Of a stretch of DNA of 64,000 nt, positions 1-9,549 are shown one piece after another. This DNA is from Lysobacteraceae bacterium (GTDB lineage: Bacteria > Pseudomonadota > Gammaproteobacteria > Xanthomonadales > Xanthomonadaceae): the NCBI GenBank assembly GCA_016789405.1, contig JAEUPQ010000026.1:496001-560000 (forward strand), written 5' to 3'. The notes below the pieces were generated by a model, which saw only the letters and a program-made list of their open reading frames with translations, searched no databases and was not told where the DNA came from. A program made the position numbers and the translations under genes. How positions within the stretch are numbered: position 1 is the first letter of the stretch; every line of letters starts with the position of its first letter.

Positions 1-70
1 GGAACCGGGCGGGCGTTTCGTCACCGCAACACTTCCATTGGTCCCACTCCGTAACCTGGGCGCACCGAAC

Positions 71-466
71 ATGCCGAATCGCGCACGACCCCTGTCCCCC
101 TTCATGCTGGGGCAGTACTACCGCTTCCAGATCACGAGCGTCATGTCGCTCATGCATCGCATCAGCGGCATCGTCCTGTCCTTCGGCGCCTTCGCCCTCG
201 CGTGGTGGTTGCTGGCGGTGGCGCAGGGCGGCGAAGCCTACGAACGCGCTGCGGCCTGCCTGGCATCGCCGTTCGGCAAGATCGCGCTGTTCGGCTTCTC
301 GCTCGCGCTGGTCTACCACCTGCTCAACGGCATCCGCCACTTGCTGTGGGATGCGGGCTGGGGCTTCAAGATCCCGCAGGTCTACAAGTCCGGCTACACC
401 GTGCTGACCCTGGCTGTGGTGTTCACGGCCGCGATCTGGTTCTTCGCCCTGCGAGGTGCGGCATGA
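71..466 (+). CDS. sdhC: Succinate dehydrogenase cytochrome b556 subunit
   Basis: This is a membrane anchor subunit of complex II, which helps bind haem b and ubiquinone and holds the SdhAB catalytic dimer on the inner membrane. The 131-residue product has three hydrophobic segments. It carries the family motif SLMHRISG (residues 26-33), with the quinone-site Ser and Arg, and a His-x6-HLLWD motif in which His83 is the expected haem ligand. I chose the ATG at 71; a TTG at 38 is in frame but would add 11 residues that do not look like the family. It is the first gene of sdhCDAB, and its stop overlaps the sdhD start (ATGA). Only 70 nt of upstream sequence is visible, so no promoter can be assigned. 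Confidence 0.93.
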   Translation: MPNRARPLSPFMLGQYYRFQITSVMSLMHRISGIVLSFGAFALAWWLLAVAQGGEAYERAAACLASPFGKIALFGFSLALVYHLLNGIRHLLWDAGWGFKIPQVYKSGYTVLTLAVVFTAAIWFFALRGAA

Positions 467-858
467 GCACCTCGCCACGCGATTTCCGTACGCCCGTCGG
501 CCGCGCGCGTGGCCTGGGATCCGCCAAGTCCGGCACCAGCCATTTCTGGTGGCAGCGCGTCACCGGCGTCGCCCTGGCGCTGCTGGTGCCCTGGATGATC
601 GGCCTCGCACTGGCCCTCGTCGGTGCCGACATCTACGACGTGCAGGCCACGCTGGCCAAGCCCGTCAACGCGATCGCCCTGGCGCTGTTCGCGATCTGCG
701 TGTTCTGGCACGCCCGCCTGGGCCTGCAGGTGGTGGTCGAAGACTACATCCACCACCGTGCGACCGAGATCGCGCTGCAACTGCTCATCACGTTCGCCTG
801 CGCGGCCGGCGCGCTCGCTTCCCTCTACGCGATCGGCCGGATCGCACTGCTGGCCTGA
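463..858 (+). CDS. sdhD: Succinate dehydrogenase membrane anchor subunit
   Basis: This is the second membrane anchor of complex II (131 residues, three membrane segments). The N-terminal part has the short [13 protein letters not shown] signature (residues 23-35). The second half has H83-A-R-L-G followed by E-D-Y (residues 93-95), the conserved haem and quinone region of SdhD. The ATG at 463 lies inside the sdhC stop (4-nt overlap), so translation is probably coupled. A longer reading back to 202 is only sdhC read in another frame. The product works with SdhC to pass electrons from the SdhB iron-sulfur clusters to ubiquinone. Confidence 0.92.
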   Translation: MSTSPRDFRTPVGRARGLGSAKSGTSHFWWQRVTGVALALLVPWMIGLALALVGADIYDVQATLAKPVNAIALALFAICVFWHARLGLQVVVEDYIHHRATEIALQLLITFACAAGALASLYAIGRIALLA

Positions 859-878
859 CGGCTCTGAACAAGGCAGCC

Positions 879-2705
879 ATGACCTCCGCATACAAGATCA
901 TCGAACACAAGTACGACATGGTCGTCGTCGGCGCCGGCGGCGCCGGTCTCCGCGCGACCTTCGGCCTGGCCCACAAGGGCCTGCAGACGGCGTGCATCAC
1001 CAAGGTCTTCCCGACCCGTTCGCACACCGTCGCAGCGCAGGGCGGCATTTCCGCCGCGCTGGGCAACATGGGCGAAGACGACTGGCGCTTCCACTTCTAC
1101 GACACCATCAAGGGCTCGGACTGGCTGGGCGACCAGGACGCCATCGAGTACATGTGCCGCGAGGCCATCCCGGCGATCATCGAACTCGAACACCAGGGCG
1201 TGCCGTTCTCGCGCACCGAGGACGGCAAGATCTACCAGCGTCCTTTCGGCGGCATGACCACGCACTACGGCAAGGGCATCGCCCAGCGCACCTGCGCCGC
1301 CGCCGACCGCACCGGCCACGCGATCCTGCACACGCTGTACCAGCAGTCGCTGGCGCACGACGCGCGCTTCTTCATCGAATACTTCGCGCTCGACCTGATC
1401 ATGGACGAGGAGGGCGTCTGCCGCGGCGTGCTCGCGCTGGACATGGCCGAAGGCACGCTGCACCTGTTCCGCGCCCAGGGCGTGGTGCTGGCCACCGGCG
1501 GCTACGGCCGCGCCTATTTCTCGGCGACCTCGGCGCACACCTGCACCGGCGACGGCGGCGGCATGGCCCTGCGCGCAGGGCTGGGCCTGCAGGACATGGA
1601 ATTCGTGCAGTTCCATCCGACCGGCATCTATGGCGCCGGCTGCCTCATCACCGAAGGCGTGCGCGGCGAAGGTGGCATCCTGCGCAACAGCAAGGGCGAG
1701 CGTTTCATGGAACGCTACGCACCGAACGCGAAGGATCTCGCCTCGCGCGACGTCGTGTCGCGCTCGATGACCCTGGAAATCCGCGAAGGTCGCGGCGTCG
1801 GCGAGCATGGCGACCACATCCACCTCGACCTCACCCACCTCGATCCGAACGACATCCACGAGAAGCTGCCCGGCATCGCCGAAAGCGCGCGCATCTTCGC
1901 GAACGTCGACGTGACCAAGCAGCCGATCCCGGTCATCCCGACGGTGCACTACAACATGGGCGGCATTCCGACCAACTACCACGGCGAAGTCGTGCAGTTG
2001 AAGGATGGCAATCCCGACGCGGTCATCCCCGGCCTGTACGCCATCGGCGAAGCGGCCTGCGTATCGGTGCACGGTGCCAACCGCCTGGGCTCGAACTCGC
2101 TGCTCGACCTCGTCGTGTTCGGTCGCGCGGTGGCCAATCGCTGCGCCGAAACGATCAAGCCCGGCATGCCGCACAAGACCCTGCCGTCGGATGCCTGCGA
2201 CAAGTCGCTGGCCAACCTCGACAAGCTGCGCAACGCGAACGGCAGCACGTCGACCGCCGATCTGCGCCTGCGCATGCAGCGCACGATGCAGGAAGACGCG
2301 GCGGTGTTCCGTACGCCGGATGGCCTGGCGCGTGGCGTCGGTCGCATCCGCGAGTGCGTGCAGGGCTTCGAGGACGTCCGTGTCAGCGACCGTTCACTGG
2401 TCTGGAACTCCGATCTCATCGAGACCCTGGAACTGCAGAACCTGCTCGGCCAGGCGCTCACCACGATCGTCTCTGCCGAGAACCGCAAGGAGTCGCGTGG
2501 TGCCCAGGCCCGCGAGGACTTCTGGGAGAAGGACGAGCAGGGCAATCTCGCCGAGAACGGCATCCGCGATGACGAACACTGGCTCAAGCACACGCTGTGC
2601 TGGGTGGACGATGCGGGCAACACCCGCCTCGACTACCGCCCCGTGCACCTGTACACGCTGAGCAACGACGTCGAAGCCGTCCCGCCGAAGAAGCGCACCT
2701 ACTAA
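879..2705 (+). CDS. sdhA: Succinate dehydrogenase flavoprotein subunit
   Basis: This is the catalytic subunit of complex II; it oxidises succinate to fumarate in the TCA cycle and carries covalently bound FAD. The 608-residue product has the dinucleotide-binding GAGGAG (residues 18-23). SHTVAAQGG follows (residues 48-56), in which His49 is the expected attachment point for FAD. The active-site stretch [15 protein letters not shown] and the C-terminal HWLKHTL region are also present. The ATG at 879 starts 20 nt after the sdhD stop; frames extending back to 456 read through sdhD. Flavinylation needs SdhE, which is encoded downstream at 4040. Confidence 0.97.
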   Translation: MTSAYKIIEHKYDMVVVGAGGAGLRATFGLAHKGLQTACITKVFPTRSHTVAAQGGISAALGNMGEDDWRFHFYDTIKGSDWLGDQDAIEYMCREAIPAIIELEHQGVPFSRTEDGKIYQRPFGGMTTHYGKGIAQRTCAAADRTGHAILHTLYQQSLAHDARFFIEYFALDLIMDEEGVCRGVLALDMAEGTLHLFRAQGVVLATGGYGRAYFSATSAHTCTGDGGGMALRAGLGLQDMEFVQFHPTGIYGAGCLITEGVRGEGGILRNSKGERFMERYAPNAKDLASRDVVSRSMTLEIREGRGVGEHGDHIHLDLTHLDPNDIHEKLPGIAESARIFANVDVTKQPIPVIPTVHYNMGGIPTNYHGEVVQLKDGNPDAVIPGLYAIGEAACVSVHGANRLGSNSLLDLVVFGRAVANRCAETIKPGMPHKTLPSDACDKSLANLDKLRNANGSTSTADLRLRMQRTMQEDAAVFRTPDGLARGVGRIRECVQGFEDVRVSDRSLVWNSDLIETLELQNLLGQALTTIVSAENRKESRGAQAREDFWEKDEQGNLAENGIRDDEHWLKHTLCWVDDAGNTRLDYRPVHLYTLSNDVEAVPPKKRTY

Positions 2706-2750
2706 CCGCGCGCGGGGCCCGTGCCCCGTCCGCGAATTCCGGATCAGATC

Positions 2751-3536
2751 ATGGCCGAGTTTTCCCTTCCCAAGAATTCCAAGGTCCACAAGGGCAAGCG
2801 CTTCTCCGCGCCCGCCGGTGCCAAGCGCGTGCGCGAGTTCAAGGTGTATCGCTGGAGCCCCGACGACGACGAGAACCCGCGCACCGACACGTATGAAGTC
2901 GATCTCGACACCTGCGGCCCGATGGTCCTGGACGCGCTGATCAAGATCAAGAACGAGATCGACCCGACGCTGACCTTCCGTCGCTCCTGCCGCGAAGGCA
3001 TCTGCGGTTCGTGCGCGATGAACATCGACGGTTCGAACACGCTGGCCTGCACCAAGGCCATCGACGACTGCGGCAAGCAGGAAGTGCCGATCTACCCGCT
3101 GCCGCACATGCCGGTGATCAAGGACCTGGTGCCCGACCTGACGCATTTCTACGCGCAGTACGCGTCGATCAAGCCCTGGATCCGCACCCAGAGCGCGCCG
3201 CCGCCGGACAAGGAGCGCCTGCAGTCGAAGGAAGACCGTGCGAAGCTCGACGGTCTCTACGAATGCATCCTCTGCGCCTGCTGCAGCACCAGCTGCCCGA
3301 GCTACTGGTGGAACGGCGATCGCTACCTCGGTCCTGCGATCCTGCTGCAGGCCTACCGCTGGCTGATCGACAGCCGCGACGAGGACACCGGTGCGCGCCT
3401 CGACGACCTGGAAGATCCGTTCAAGCTGTATCGCTGCCACACCATCATGAACTGCGCGCGGACCTGCCCGAAGGGGCTGAACCCGGCCCAGGCGATCAGC
3501 GAGATCAAGAAGATGATGCTGGCGCGGCAGGTCTGA
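2751..3536 (+). CDS. sdhB: Succinate dehydrogenase iron-sulfur subunit
   Basis: This subunit transfers electrons from the FAD of SdhA to ubiquinone through three iron-sulfur clusters. The 261-residue product has the [2Fe-2S] cysteines in [10 protein letters not shown] (Cys80, 85, 88) with a fourth at Cys100. The ferredoxin-type [12 protein letters not shown] motif begins near residue 172, and [14 protein letters not shown] near residue 229; together these bind the 4Fe and 3Fe clusters. The ATG at 2751 begins MAEF; reading from 2721 adds ten non-conserved residues. A GC-rich hairpin follows the stop at 3555-3577. Confidence 0.97.
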   Translation: MAEFSLPKNSKVHKGKRFSAPAGAKRVREFKVYRWSPDDDENPRTDTYEVDLDTCGPMVLDALIKIKNEIDPTLTFRRSCREGICGSCAMNIDGSNTLACTKAIDDCGKQEVPIYPLPHMPVIKDLVPDLTHFYAQYASIKPWIRTQSAPPPDKERLQSKEDRAKLDGLYECILCACCSTSCPSYWWNGDRYLGPAILLQAYRWLIDSRDEDTGARLDDLEDPFKLYRCHTIMNCARTCPKGLNPAQAISEIKKMMLARQV

Positions 3537-3554
3537 TCGCCGCGACGATGCCAC

Positions 3555-3577
3555 GACGGGCGCCCAGTGCGCCCGTC
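3555..3577 (+). terminator. Hairpin after sdhB, possible weak terminator
   Basis: A 9-bp perfect stem (GACGGGCGC / GCGCCCGTC) with a 5-nt loop lies 18 nt after the sdhB stop. There is no real T-tract, so it may only stabilise the sdhCDAB message or allow partial read-through into the next genes. Confidence 0.4.
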
Positions 3578-3594
3578 TTCACGAGGGGGAATGC

Positions 3595-4038
3595 ATGACG
3601 CATCCGGTTCCGTTGCCGATTCAGCAGACGATCCTGCTGCCAGGCCTGGCGATGGTGTCGCTCACCTTCGTCGTGCTGATCGCCATGTATCGACGGCGCG
3701 TCGCGCAGATGAAGCGCGAGCGCATCCACCCGCAGTCGGTCGCCACCTCCGCCGAATCGGCAGCGAAGCTGACCGATAGTGGACCCGCGGACAATTTCCG
3801 CAATCTGTTCGAACTGCCGGTGCTGTTCTATTTCGCGCTGACCGTCTGTGCCGTGATCGGCCTGGACGACATCGCGACGCTCGCGCTGGCCTGGGCTTTC
3901 GTCGCCTCCCGCGTCCTGCACAGCGCCATCCAGTGTTCCTACAACAAGGTCATGCACCGCTTCCGCGCCTACCTGCTCGGCGCCGCGATCCTGCTCGCGC
4001 TGTGGGTGCGTGTCGCGATCGAACTGATCGGCGGCTGA
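3595..4038 (+). CDS. MAPEG-family-like membrane protein
   Basis: This 147-residue membrane protein has about four hydrophobic segments. The stretch [13 protein letters not shown] (about residues 65-77), followed by SRVLHSAIQ, resembles the MAPEG family (membrane-associated eicosanoid/glutathione metabolism proteins). Bacterial members are mostly uncharacterised, so I assign no reaction. It lies between sdhB and sdhE with only 1 nt to sdhE, so it is probably co-transcribed with the end of the sdh operon. A GAGGGGG ribosome-binding site lies 5 nt before the ATG. A role linked to complex II is possible from position only. Confidence 0.7.
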   Translation: MTHPVPLPIQQTILLPGLAMVSLTFVVLIAMYRRRVAQMKRERIHPQSVATSAESAAKLTDSGPADNFRNLFELPVLFYFALTVCAVIGLDDIATLALAWAFVASRVLHSAIQCSYNKVMHRFRAYLLGAAILLALWVRVAIELIGG

Positions 4039-4039
4039 C

Positions 4040-4303
4040 ATGCGCGAGCCCACCGATGCCGAACGCATCGAACTGCAGAAGCTGCGCTGGCGCAGCCGGC
4101 GCGGCATGCGCGAACTCGACCAGCTGATGGAGCGCTATCTCGCTCGACGCTGGCTCGATGCCGACGCCGGCGAGCGTGCGATCTTCGATCGCCTGCTGGC
4201 CTGCGAGGACGATCGCCTCTGGCGGTGGTTCCTTGGATACGAAACGGCAGAGGACGCCGAACTGCATGCGCTCGTCGAACGCATCCGCGCCTTGCCGCAT
4301 TGA
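4040..4303 (+). CDS. sdhE: FAD assembly factor SdhE
   Basis: This 87-residue protein promotes covalent attachment of FAD to SdhA. It has the SdhE/YgfY family features: an N-terminal [12 protein letters not shown] stretch (about residues 16-27) containing the conserved R-G-x-x-E motif, and a C-terminal DRLWRWFLG helix. Its position 3' of sdhCDAB fits this role. The next gene (ygfX-like) begins inside its 3' end, the same arrangement as sdhE-ygfX in E. coli. Confidence 0.88.
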   Translation: MREPTDAERIELQKLRWRSRRGMRELDQLMERYLARRWLDADAGERAIFDRLLACEDDRLWRWFLGYETAEDAELHALVERIRALPH

Positions 4304-4703
4304 GTGGCGTCCTTCGCGCTGGCTGGCGGCGGGCCTCTGGTCGCTCGTCCTGCTCGCGCCGCTGTCGGTTTGGGCATCGGCACTGCCGGCGGTCGTCGCC
4401 TGGCCCGTCGCGCTGGCCGTCGCGGGTTTCGCGGCCGCGTCGGCGATCCGGCATCGACTTGCCGCGCCAGTGTCGATCGTGGTCCCGCCGGACGGCGACG
4501 TCACGGTGTCGGGGCAGGTCGCAGACGCCTTCGTGGTCACCTGGCGCGGCGATCTTGCTTTCCTCGCGTGGCGGGACGGGGCGGGGCGTGGTCATCGCCT
4601 CGTGCTGTGGCCCGACGTGCTGGTGCCCGCGGCCCGGCGTGAACTGAGGCTGGTGATGGCGGCGCGGGCGACTGGGCGAATGGCCGGACCGGTGGCACCA
4701 TAG
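4266..4703 (+). CDS. YgfX/CptA-like inner membrane protein
   Basis: This 145-residue protein begins with [11 protein letters not shown] (about residues 10-20), the typical start of YgfX proteins. Two hydrophobic segments follow (about residues 21-65), then a soluble tail with the pattern [19 protein letters not shown]. The only upstream in-frame ATG that keeps this start is at 4266, giving a 38-nt overlap with sdhE. E. coli ygfX also overlaps sdhE and was described as a toxin (CptA) affecting the cytoskeleton; whether that applies here is unknown. I rely on the gene order as much as on the sequence. Confidence 0.65.
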   Translation: MRSSNASAPCRIEWRPSRWLAAGLWSLVLLAPLSVWASALPAVVAWPVALAVAGFAAASAIRHRLAAPVSIVVPPDGDVTVSGQVADAFVVTWRGDLAFLAWRDGAGRGHRLVLWPDVLVPAARRELRLVMAARATGRMAGPVAP

Positions 4704-4726
4704 CCCGGACCTTCCGACGCCCGCTC

Positions 4727-5974
4727 ATGCTCAAACCCCTGTCTGTCGCCATCGGCCTGCGCTATCTCCGCGCAAAGCGCCGAAACGGTTTCATTTCCTT
4801 CATCTCCTTCGCTTCGATGCTGGGCATCGCGCTGGGCGTTGCCGCGCTGATCACCACGCTGGCGGTGATGAGCGGTTTCCAGCGGGAGATCCGCGACCGA
4901 ATGCTGCAGATGGCCGCGCACGCGACCATCAGCGCCGATGGCGAGCCGATGCGCGACTGGACGCGCGCGGTCGCCGAGGCATCGAAGGATCCTCGTGTCG
5001 CTGGCGCCGCGCCCTACGTGGAGCGTCCGGTGATGCTGCAGGGGCCTCGCGAGGAAGGTGCACTGCTGCGCGGCGTCGATCCCGTGCAGGAATCCCGTGT
5101 TTCCGTCATCGGATCGAAGATGGTGGACGGCACGTCGCTCGAGACCCTCAAGCCGGGCGAGTTCAACATCGTGCTCGGCCGCGAACTCGCGCTCTGGCTC
5201 GGCGTTGGCGTGGGCGACTCGGTGATGGTCTATACCCCGGAATTCCAGAGCACGCCCGTCGGGGCCGTGCCGCGCATCAAGCGTTTCACTGTGACCGGGC
5301 TGTTCGAAGTCGGCCACCAGGAATTCGACCGCAATCTCGCCGTGATCCATATCGTCGACGCGCAGCGCCTCCTGCGGATGGGCGAGGGCGTCACCGGCGT
5401 GCGCCTGAAGCTGCACGACATGAACCTGGCGTTCGATGTCGCGCATGACCTGGCCTGGCGCCTGAAGGGCGTGTACCGGGTCAGCGACTGGACGCGCGAG
5501 AACGCCAACATGTTCCGCGCGCTCAAGCTTGAAAAGACGATGATGGCGATCCTGCTGTCGCTGATCATCCTGATGGGCGCGTTCACCCTGGTGAATTCGC
5601 TGGTGATGCTGGTCACCGACAAGCAGGCCGACATCGCCATCCTGCGCACGCTCGGCCTCACGCCCTTCGGCGTGATGCAGGTGTTCATGGTCCAGGGCTC
5701 GCTCATCGGCATCATCGGCACGGTGTCCGGTGTCGTCGGCGGCGTCCTGCTGACGCTCAACCTCGAAAACATCCTGCGCCTCATCGAGCACGCCTTCCGC
5801 GTCGAACTGATGCCGGCGGATGTCTACTACATCACCGGCTTGCCGACGGAGCTGAACGCGTCGGACGTCGGATGGATCGCGCTGGTCGCGCTGGTCATGT
5901 CCTTCCTCGCCACCCTGTATCCCGCGCGTCGCGCCGCGCGCACGGCCCCGGCGGAGGCGCTGCGCTATGAATGA
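4727..5974 (+). CDS. lolC: Lipoprotein-releasing ABC transporter permease (LolC/LolE)
   Basis: This is the inner-membrane permease of the Lol system, which releases outer-membrane lipoproteins from the inner membrane to the chaperone LolA. The 415-residue product has the family layout: one N-terminal membrane helix after [16 protein letters not shown], a large periplasmic domain (about residues 45-265), then three membrane helices. It ends with [18 protein letters not shown], typical of LolC/E/MacB-type permeases. Its last 8 nt overlap lolD. No second permease gene is seen, so it may act as a single LolF-like homodimer; that is an inference. Confidence 0.92.
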   Translation: MLKPLSVAIGLRYLRAKRRNGFISFISFASMLGIALGVAALITTLAVMSGFQREIRDRMLQMAAHATISADGEPMRDWTRAVAEASKDPRVAGAAPYVERPVMLQGPREEGALLRGVDPVQESRVSVIGSKMVDGTSLETLKPGEFNIVLGRELALWLGVGVGDSVMVYTPEFQSTPVGAVPRIKRFTVTGLFEVGHQEFDRNLAVIHIVDAQRLLRMGEGVTGVRLKLHDMNLAFDVAHDLAWRLKGVYRVSDWTRENANMFRALKLEKTMMAILLSLIILMGAFTLVNSLVMLVTDKQADIAILRTLGLTPFGVMQVFMVQGSLIGIIGTVSGVVGGVLLTLNLENILRLIEHAFRVELMPADVYYITGLPTELNASDVGWIALVALVMSFLATLYPARRAARTAPAEALRYE

Positions 5975-6677
5975 TCCGACGACGCCTGTCGTGGACGATG
6001 GCCTCGTGCTGCGCGCCGAGTCGCTGTCGATGACCTATGCCGAAGGCAAGCTGCGGACGCCTGTCTTCGAAGGGCTGGACCTTGCGGTGCGCGCGGGCGA
6101 GACCGTGGCGATCGTGGGCGCGTCCGGCGCGGGCAAGAGCACCTTGCTCCACCTGCTCGGCGGCCTGGATACCCCCACCGCCGGTGAAGTCCATGTCGCC
6201 GGGCATCGCATGAGCCAGCTTTCGGATGCCGCGCGCGGACGCCTGCGCAACCGTGCGCTCGGCTTCGTCTACCAGTTCCACCATCTCCTGCCGGAGTTCA
6301 CCGCGCTGGAGAACGTGATGCTTCCCGTGCTGCTGGCAGGCGGCCCGAACGCGGACGCCGATCGACGAGCGCGTGAACTGCTGATTGCCGTCGGATTGTC
6401 CCACCGGCTGGACCACAAGCCGGGCGAACTGTCGGGTGGGGAGCGCCAGCGTGCCGCGGTGGCTCGGGCCCTGGTCAATCGGCCGGCCTGCGTGCTCGGA
6501 GACGAGCCGACAGGCAACCTCGACGAAAAGACGGCTGCGTCGGTCTTCGAGCTCATGCTGTCGCTCAATCGCGAGCAGGGGACCAGTCTGGTGCTGGTGA
6601 CCCACGACCGCGAGCTGGCACATCGTCTCGATCGCGTACTCGAGCTGCACGATGGACGGCTGAGGCCGGTGGTCTGA
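5967..6677 (+). CDS. lolD: Lipoprotein-releasing ABC transporter ATPase LolD
   Basis: This is the cytoplasmic ATPase that powers LolC-type permeases. The 236-residue product has a Walker A GASGAGKS (residues 51-58), the ABC signature LSGGERQR (from residue 155), Walker B VLGDEPTG (about residues 175-182) and a switch His in VTHDRE. It begins inside the last codons of lolC, so the two are translationally coupled. In many relatives the next genes are unrelated to secretion; here a type IV secretion core follows after a 514-nt gap. Confidence 0.94.
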   Translation: MNDPTTPVVDDGLVLRAESLSMTYAEGKLRTPVFEGLDLAVRAGETVAIVGASGAGKSTLLHLLGGLDTPTAGEVHVAGHRMSQLSDAARGRLRNRALGFVYQFHHLLPEFTALENVMLPVLLAGGPNADADRRARELLIAVGLSHRLDHKPGELSGGERQRAAVARALVNRPACVLGDEPTGNLDEKTAASVFELMLSLNREQGTSLVLVTHDRELAHRLDRVLELHDGRLRPVV

Positions 6678-7191
6678 GGCTCGAAAACGAAGGCTTGCAT
6701 CCGGGCGGATTGTTTCATCTGCAACCACGTTGGCTCGATGCCGGGGGTGAGGAACGCGGCCGAAGTCGATACGCAGACGTTTGGTTCCTTGACCCGTCAC
6801 ATCGGATCGGGATATGTTCCATTCACGCAGCCATGGATGCGATCTCCTGGCCTGTCGCTGGACTCACGAGCCGGCGGGTCGTATGGCATCAGGGGAGCGC
6901 AATCGGGTGAAGTCAACAAGGACGCCGTCGGTTCCGGATCACGGACCGGGACGGCGGAGATCGGTGCGAGGAGGGGGCCTGATCCAACGTGACAACAGGG
7001 ATTCCGTGGATGCCCTCCGGGCCGCACCCATGCTGGTGCAATGCTTTCAATACGTTCCAACCGGGCTCGCCGACTGGCGCCCGGGGCTTTCGCGTCCGCG
7101 CGTGGCCGCAGCCATTCTCCGCTTCGCCGGGCACCTGCCGTGGCGGGGCGGTCGTCGCACTCAATCTTCCAGAACTCCATCCGGGTGGCGT
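6678..7191. other. 514-nt gap between lolD and virB7 with no convincing gene
   Basis: This is the longest stretch without a supported gene. All frames give reading frames that look random. The best is an 84-codon plus-strand frame at 6738-6992, which has no recognisable domain and mixed codon use. A sigma70-like promoter candidate is present at 6789-6818. The region may be the promoter and leader of the virB genes or the scar of a rearrangement; I cannot decide which. Confidence 0.5.
6789..6818 (+). promoter_or_regulatory. Candidate sigma70 promoter upstream of virB7
   Basis: TTGACC (6789-6794) and TATGTT (6813-6818) are separated by 18 nt. If used it would give a leader of about 365 nt before virB7. 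No other element supports it. Confidence 0.35.
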
Positions 7192-7614
7192 GTGAAACCT
7201 ACGATCTCGATCCTCACCAAGTTCCTGCTCGTCCTCGCGACCGTTGTCGCGCTGTCCAGTTGCGCAACGCGTCCTGCGCCAGATTTCGGCGGCCGCTGGA
7301 AGAACATCAATCGTTTCGCCGAGGAAACCCAGGCGATCCCGCTGCAGGACACCTACCTGTTCTATGCATCGCCGATGGACGGCACGCTCAAGGCGATGCT
7401 GGAGCGCTGGGCCAAGGACTCGAACATGACCCTGGCCTATCGTCATCCGATGGACTACACGCTGCACAGCGCCGTTGCCGAGATCCGTACGCCCAGCCTG
7501 CAGGAAGCCGTATCCCAGCTCAATGCGGCGTTCGCCGCGCAGCAGGTCTCGGTCGGCGTGAGCGGCGACGAAATCGTCGTTCGCGTGTCGTCCGGCAGCG
7601 CGACGACGCCCTGA
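7192..7614 (+). CDS. virB7: VirB7-like outer-membrane lipoprotein of a type IV secretion core
   Basis: This 140-residue lipoprotein has a signal peptide ending in the lipobox LSSC, so Cys24 would be lipidated. It ends in a small folded domain (about residues 55-130, LKAMLERWAKDSNMTLAYRH onwards) that looks like the N0/TcpQ-type domain seen in secretins. The Xanthomonas citri VirB7 has nearly this length and carries such an extra N0 domain, whereas classical VirB7 is much shorter. I chose the GTG at 7192 because it gives a proper signal peptide; upstream residues in the frame look random. VirB7 helps anchor the VirB9-VirB10 outer-membrane core, and virB8-11 follow. Confidence 0.75.
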   Translation: MKPTISILTKFLLVLATVVALSSCATRPAPDFGGRWKNINRFAEETQAIPLQDTYLFYASPMDGTLKAMLERWAKDSNMTLAYRHPMDYTLHSAVAEIRTPSLQEAVSQLNAAFAAQQVSVGVSGDEIVVRVSSGSATTP

Positions 7615-7696
7615 CCGCGCACCGTGCCGGCCTTGTCGGCACGGTGGCATCGGCAGCGCGCACTTCCCCAATCCATACGGTCCACAGGCTCCGCTC

Positions 7697-8767
7697 ATGT
7701 TCGGCAAGCAGAAAAACACGCCCCAGGTGGAAAATACCGCCGCCAAGGGGATCAACTTCGAGGTGACCATCGCGGACATCGCCCGGCGCAGTGAAAAACG
7801 CGCCTGGATGGTGGCCTCGGTGGCCGTGGTGATCGTCCTCATCATGCTCGGGGGATTCGTCTACATCCTTCCGCTGAAGAAGGAAGTCCCGTATCTGATC
7901 CTTGCTGACGCCTACACGGGCCAGGCGACGGTCGCGACACTGCGTGGCGACTTCACCAGCAAGAACAGCATCACCACGAGCGAAGCGGTCAATCGCGCCA
8001 ACATCGCGCAGTACATCACCGCGCGCGAGTCGTTCGACGTGGCGATGATGACCCTCCGCGACTGGGAACTGGTGCACGTGATGTCCTCGCCCGACGTCCG
8101 CGCCGGATACAGTGCGACCCACGCGCGCACCAATCCGGAAAGCCCGTTCAAGCTCTACGGCAAGGACAAGGCGGTCCGCGTGAAGATCCTCAGCATGCAG
8201 CTGGAGCGCCGCGGCCAGGGCGAGAACGCCCGCAGCAGCGCCACGGTGCGCTTCCAGCGCGTGCTGTACGACAAGCGCAGTGGCGACACGAAGCCGCTGG
8301 ACAGCAAGATCGCGCGCCTCGAGTTCACCTACAAGCCGAACCTGGAGATGAACGAGAAGCAGCGCTACAACAACCCGCTGGGCTTCCAGGTGGTCGAGTA
8401 CACGGTCGACAACGATTACGCCGCGTCGCCGCCGGTCGAGAACCCGGTCGCAGCCGATCCGCAGGCCCAGGCTGCCGGCTATCCGGTGCAGGGCGGCGTG
8501 CCCGGCCAACCCTATCCCGGCCAGCCGATCCAGGGGCAGCCGCTCCCCGGCCAGCCGGTGCAGGGGCAGCCCTATCCCGGCCAGCCCGTCCAGGGCCAGC
8601 CGGTGCAGGGCCAGCCGCCGCAGGGCTACCAGCAGATCCCGGCCGCGCCCGATTTCGGCGCGCCTGCCGGCACCGCACCCCAACAGTACCCCGCCGCTCC
8701 CGCCGGCACCGTTCCGGCCGGTCAGCCGCAAGCCCCCAATCAAGTCAATGGAGTAGGCACCCGATGA
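7697..8767 (+). CDS. virB8: VirB8 type IV secretion inner-membrane protein with Gly-Gln-Pro repeat tail
   Basis: VirB8 is a bitopic inner-membrane component that links the inner-membrane complex to the core. This copy has a short cytoplasmic N-terminus, a membrane helix at about residues 37-58, and a periplasmic domain (about residues 65-240) with the pattern YNPLGFQVVEYTVD near its end. After the domain comes an unusual Pro/Gln/Gly-rich tail of about 110 residues, including eight pentapeptides of the form xxGQP. Most VirB8 proteins end near the folded domain (about 220-240 residues), so 356 residues is long. The last 4 nt overlap the virB9 start. Confidence 0.88.
   Translation: MFGKQKNTPQVENTAAKGINFEVTIADIARRSEKRAWMVASVAVVIVLIMLGGFVYILPLKKEVPYLILADAYTGQATVATLRGDFTSKNSITTSEAVNRANIAQYITARESFDVAMMTLRDWELVHVMSSPDVRAGYSATHARTNPESPFKLYGKDKAVRVKILSMQLERRGQGENARSSATVRFQRVLYDKRSGDTKPLDSKIARLEFTYKPNLEMNEKQRYNNPLGFQVVEYTVDNDYAASPPVENPVAADPQAQAAGYPVQGGVPGQPYPGQPIQGQPLPGQPVQGQPYPGQPVQGQPVQGQPPQGYQQIPAAPDFGAPAGTAPQQYPAAPAGTVPAGQPQAPNQVNGVGTR
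8498..8617 (+). repeat. Eight tandem 15-bp units in virB8 coding (V/Y/I/L)(P/Q)GQP
   Basis: Eight in-frame 15-bp units encode VPGQP, YPGQP, IQGQP, LPGQP, VQGQP, YPGQP, VQGQP and VQGQP (residues 268-307 of VirB8). The DNA units are similar but not identical; the C-P-G / C-A-G alternation gives a partial 30-bp higher-order repeat. Copy number could change by slippage or recombination without shifting the frame. Confidence 0.9.
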
Positions 8768-9549
8768 GTCGCTTGCATCGCTCTTGCTATGCGTTCCTGC
8801 TGTGCATGCTGGCGTCGATGACGCTGGCGATGCCGGCGTTCGCACAGGTCATCGTCGAATACGAATACGAACCCGATCGCATCTACGAGGTGCGTACCGG
8901 CCTGGGCATCACGACCCAGATCGAACTGAGCCCGAGCGAGGAGATCCTCGACTACAGCACCGGTTTCAATTCCGGCTGGGAGCTCAACCGTCGCGAAAAC
9001 GTGTTCTACCTCAAGCCCAAGAACGTCGACGTCGACACCAACATGATGGTGCGCACCGCGACGCATTCCTATCTGTTCGAACTGAAGGTGGTCGCCACCG
9101 ACTGGACCGCGCTCGAGCAGGCCAAGCGTGCAGGCGTGCACTACAAGATCACCTTCAGCTATCCGAACAACGCTTCCTTCTCGCAAGAGGAAGCCGATGC
9201 GAAGAATGGCACCGCCAAGCCGCGCGAAAGCGAGCTTGACATCCGTCTCGACAAGACGCGTCCGTACTACTTCGACTACTCGTACTCGACCCGCACGAAG
9301 AACAAGTGGCTCGTGCCGGTCAACGTGTACGACGACGGCCAGTTCACCTATATCCGCTTGACCAACATCAATCGTTTCCCTTCCGGCGACTTCCCGGCCG
9401 TGTTCGGTCGCGAGCGCGAGGGTGGCGAAGACTTCCTCGTGAACACCACGGTCGATAACGGGGTGCTCGTCGTCCACGGTACTTATCCCTTCCTGGTCAT
9501 CCGTCACGGGAAGAACGTCGTCGGTCTGCGTAGGAACAAGCACAAGTGA
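8764..9549 (+). CDS. virB9: VirB9 outer-membrane core protein of type IV secretion
   Basis: This periplasmic protein forms the outer-membrane core ring with VirB7 and VirB10. The 261-residue product has a clear signal peptide (residues 1-27, ending AFA before Gln28). The N-terminal domain includes IYEVRTGLGITTQIELSP, typical of VirB9. A linker follows, then the C-terminal VirB7-binding domain with YSTRTKNKWLVPVNVYDDGQFTYI. It overlaps virB8 by ATGA and virB10 by GTGA. Confidence 0.92.
   Translation: MSRLHRSCYAFLLCMLASMTLAMPAFAQVIVEYEYEPDRIYEVRTGLGITTQIELSPSEEILDYSTGFNSGWELNRRENVFYLKPKNVDVDTNMMVRTATHSYLFELKVVATDWTALEQAKRAGVHYKITFSYPNNASFSQEEADAKNGTAKPRESELDIRLDKTRPYYFDYSYSTRTKNKWLVPVNVYDDGQFTYIRLTNINRFPSGDFPAVFGREREGGEDFLVNTTVDNGVLVVHGTYPFLVIRHGKNVVGLRRNKHK

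Noticed and set aside
6738..6992. An 84-codon frame in the lolD-virB7 gap
   Set aside because: No ribosome-binding site, mixed third-position base use and no domain. It may be real, but I cannot support it as a gene.
8498..8635. CRISPR-like array in the repeat region of virB8
   Set aside because: The units are contiguous 15-bp coding repeats with no spacers and are in frame with the protein.
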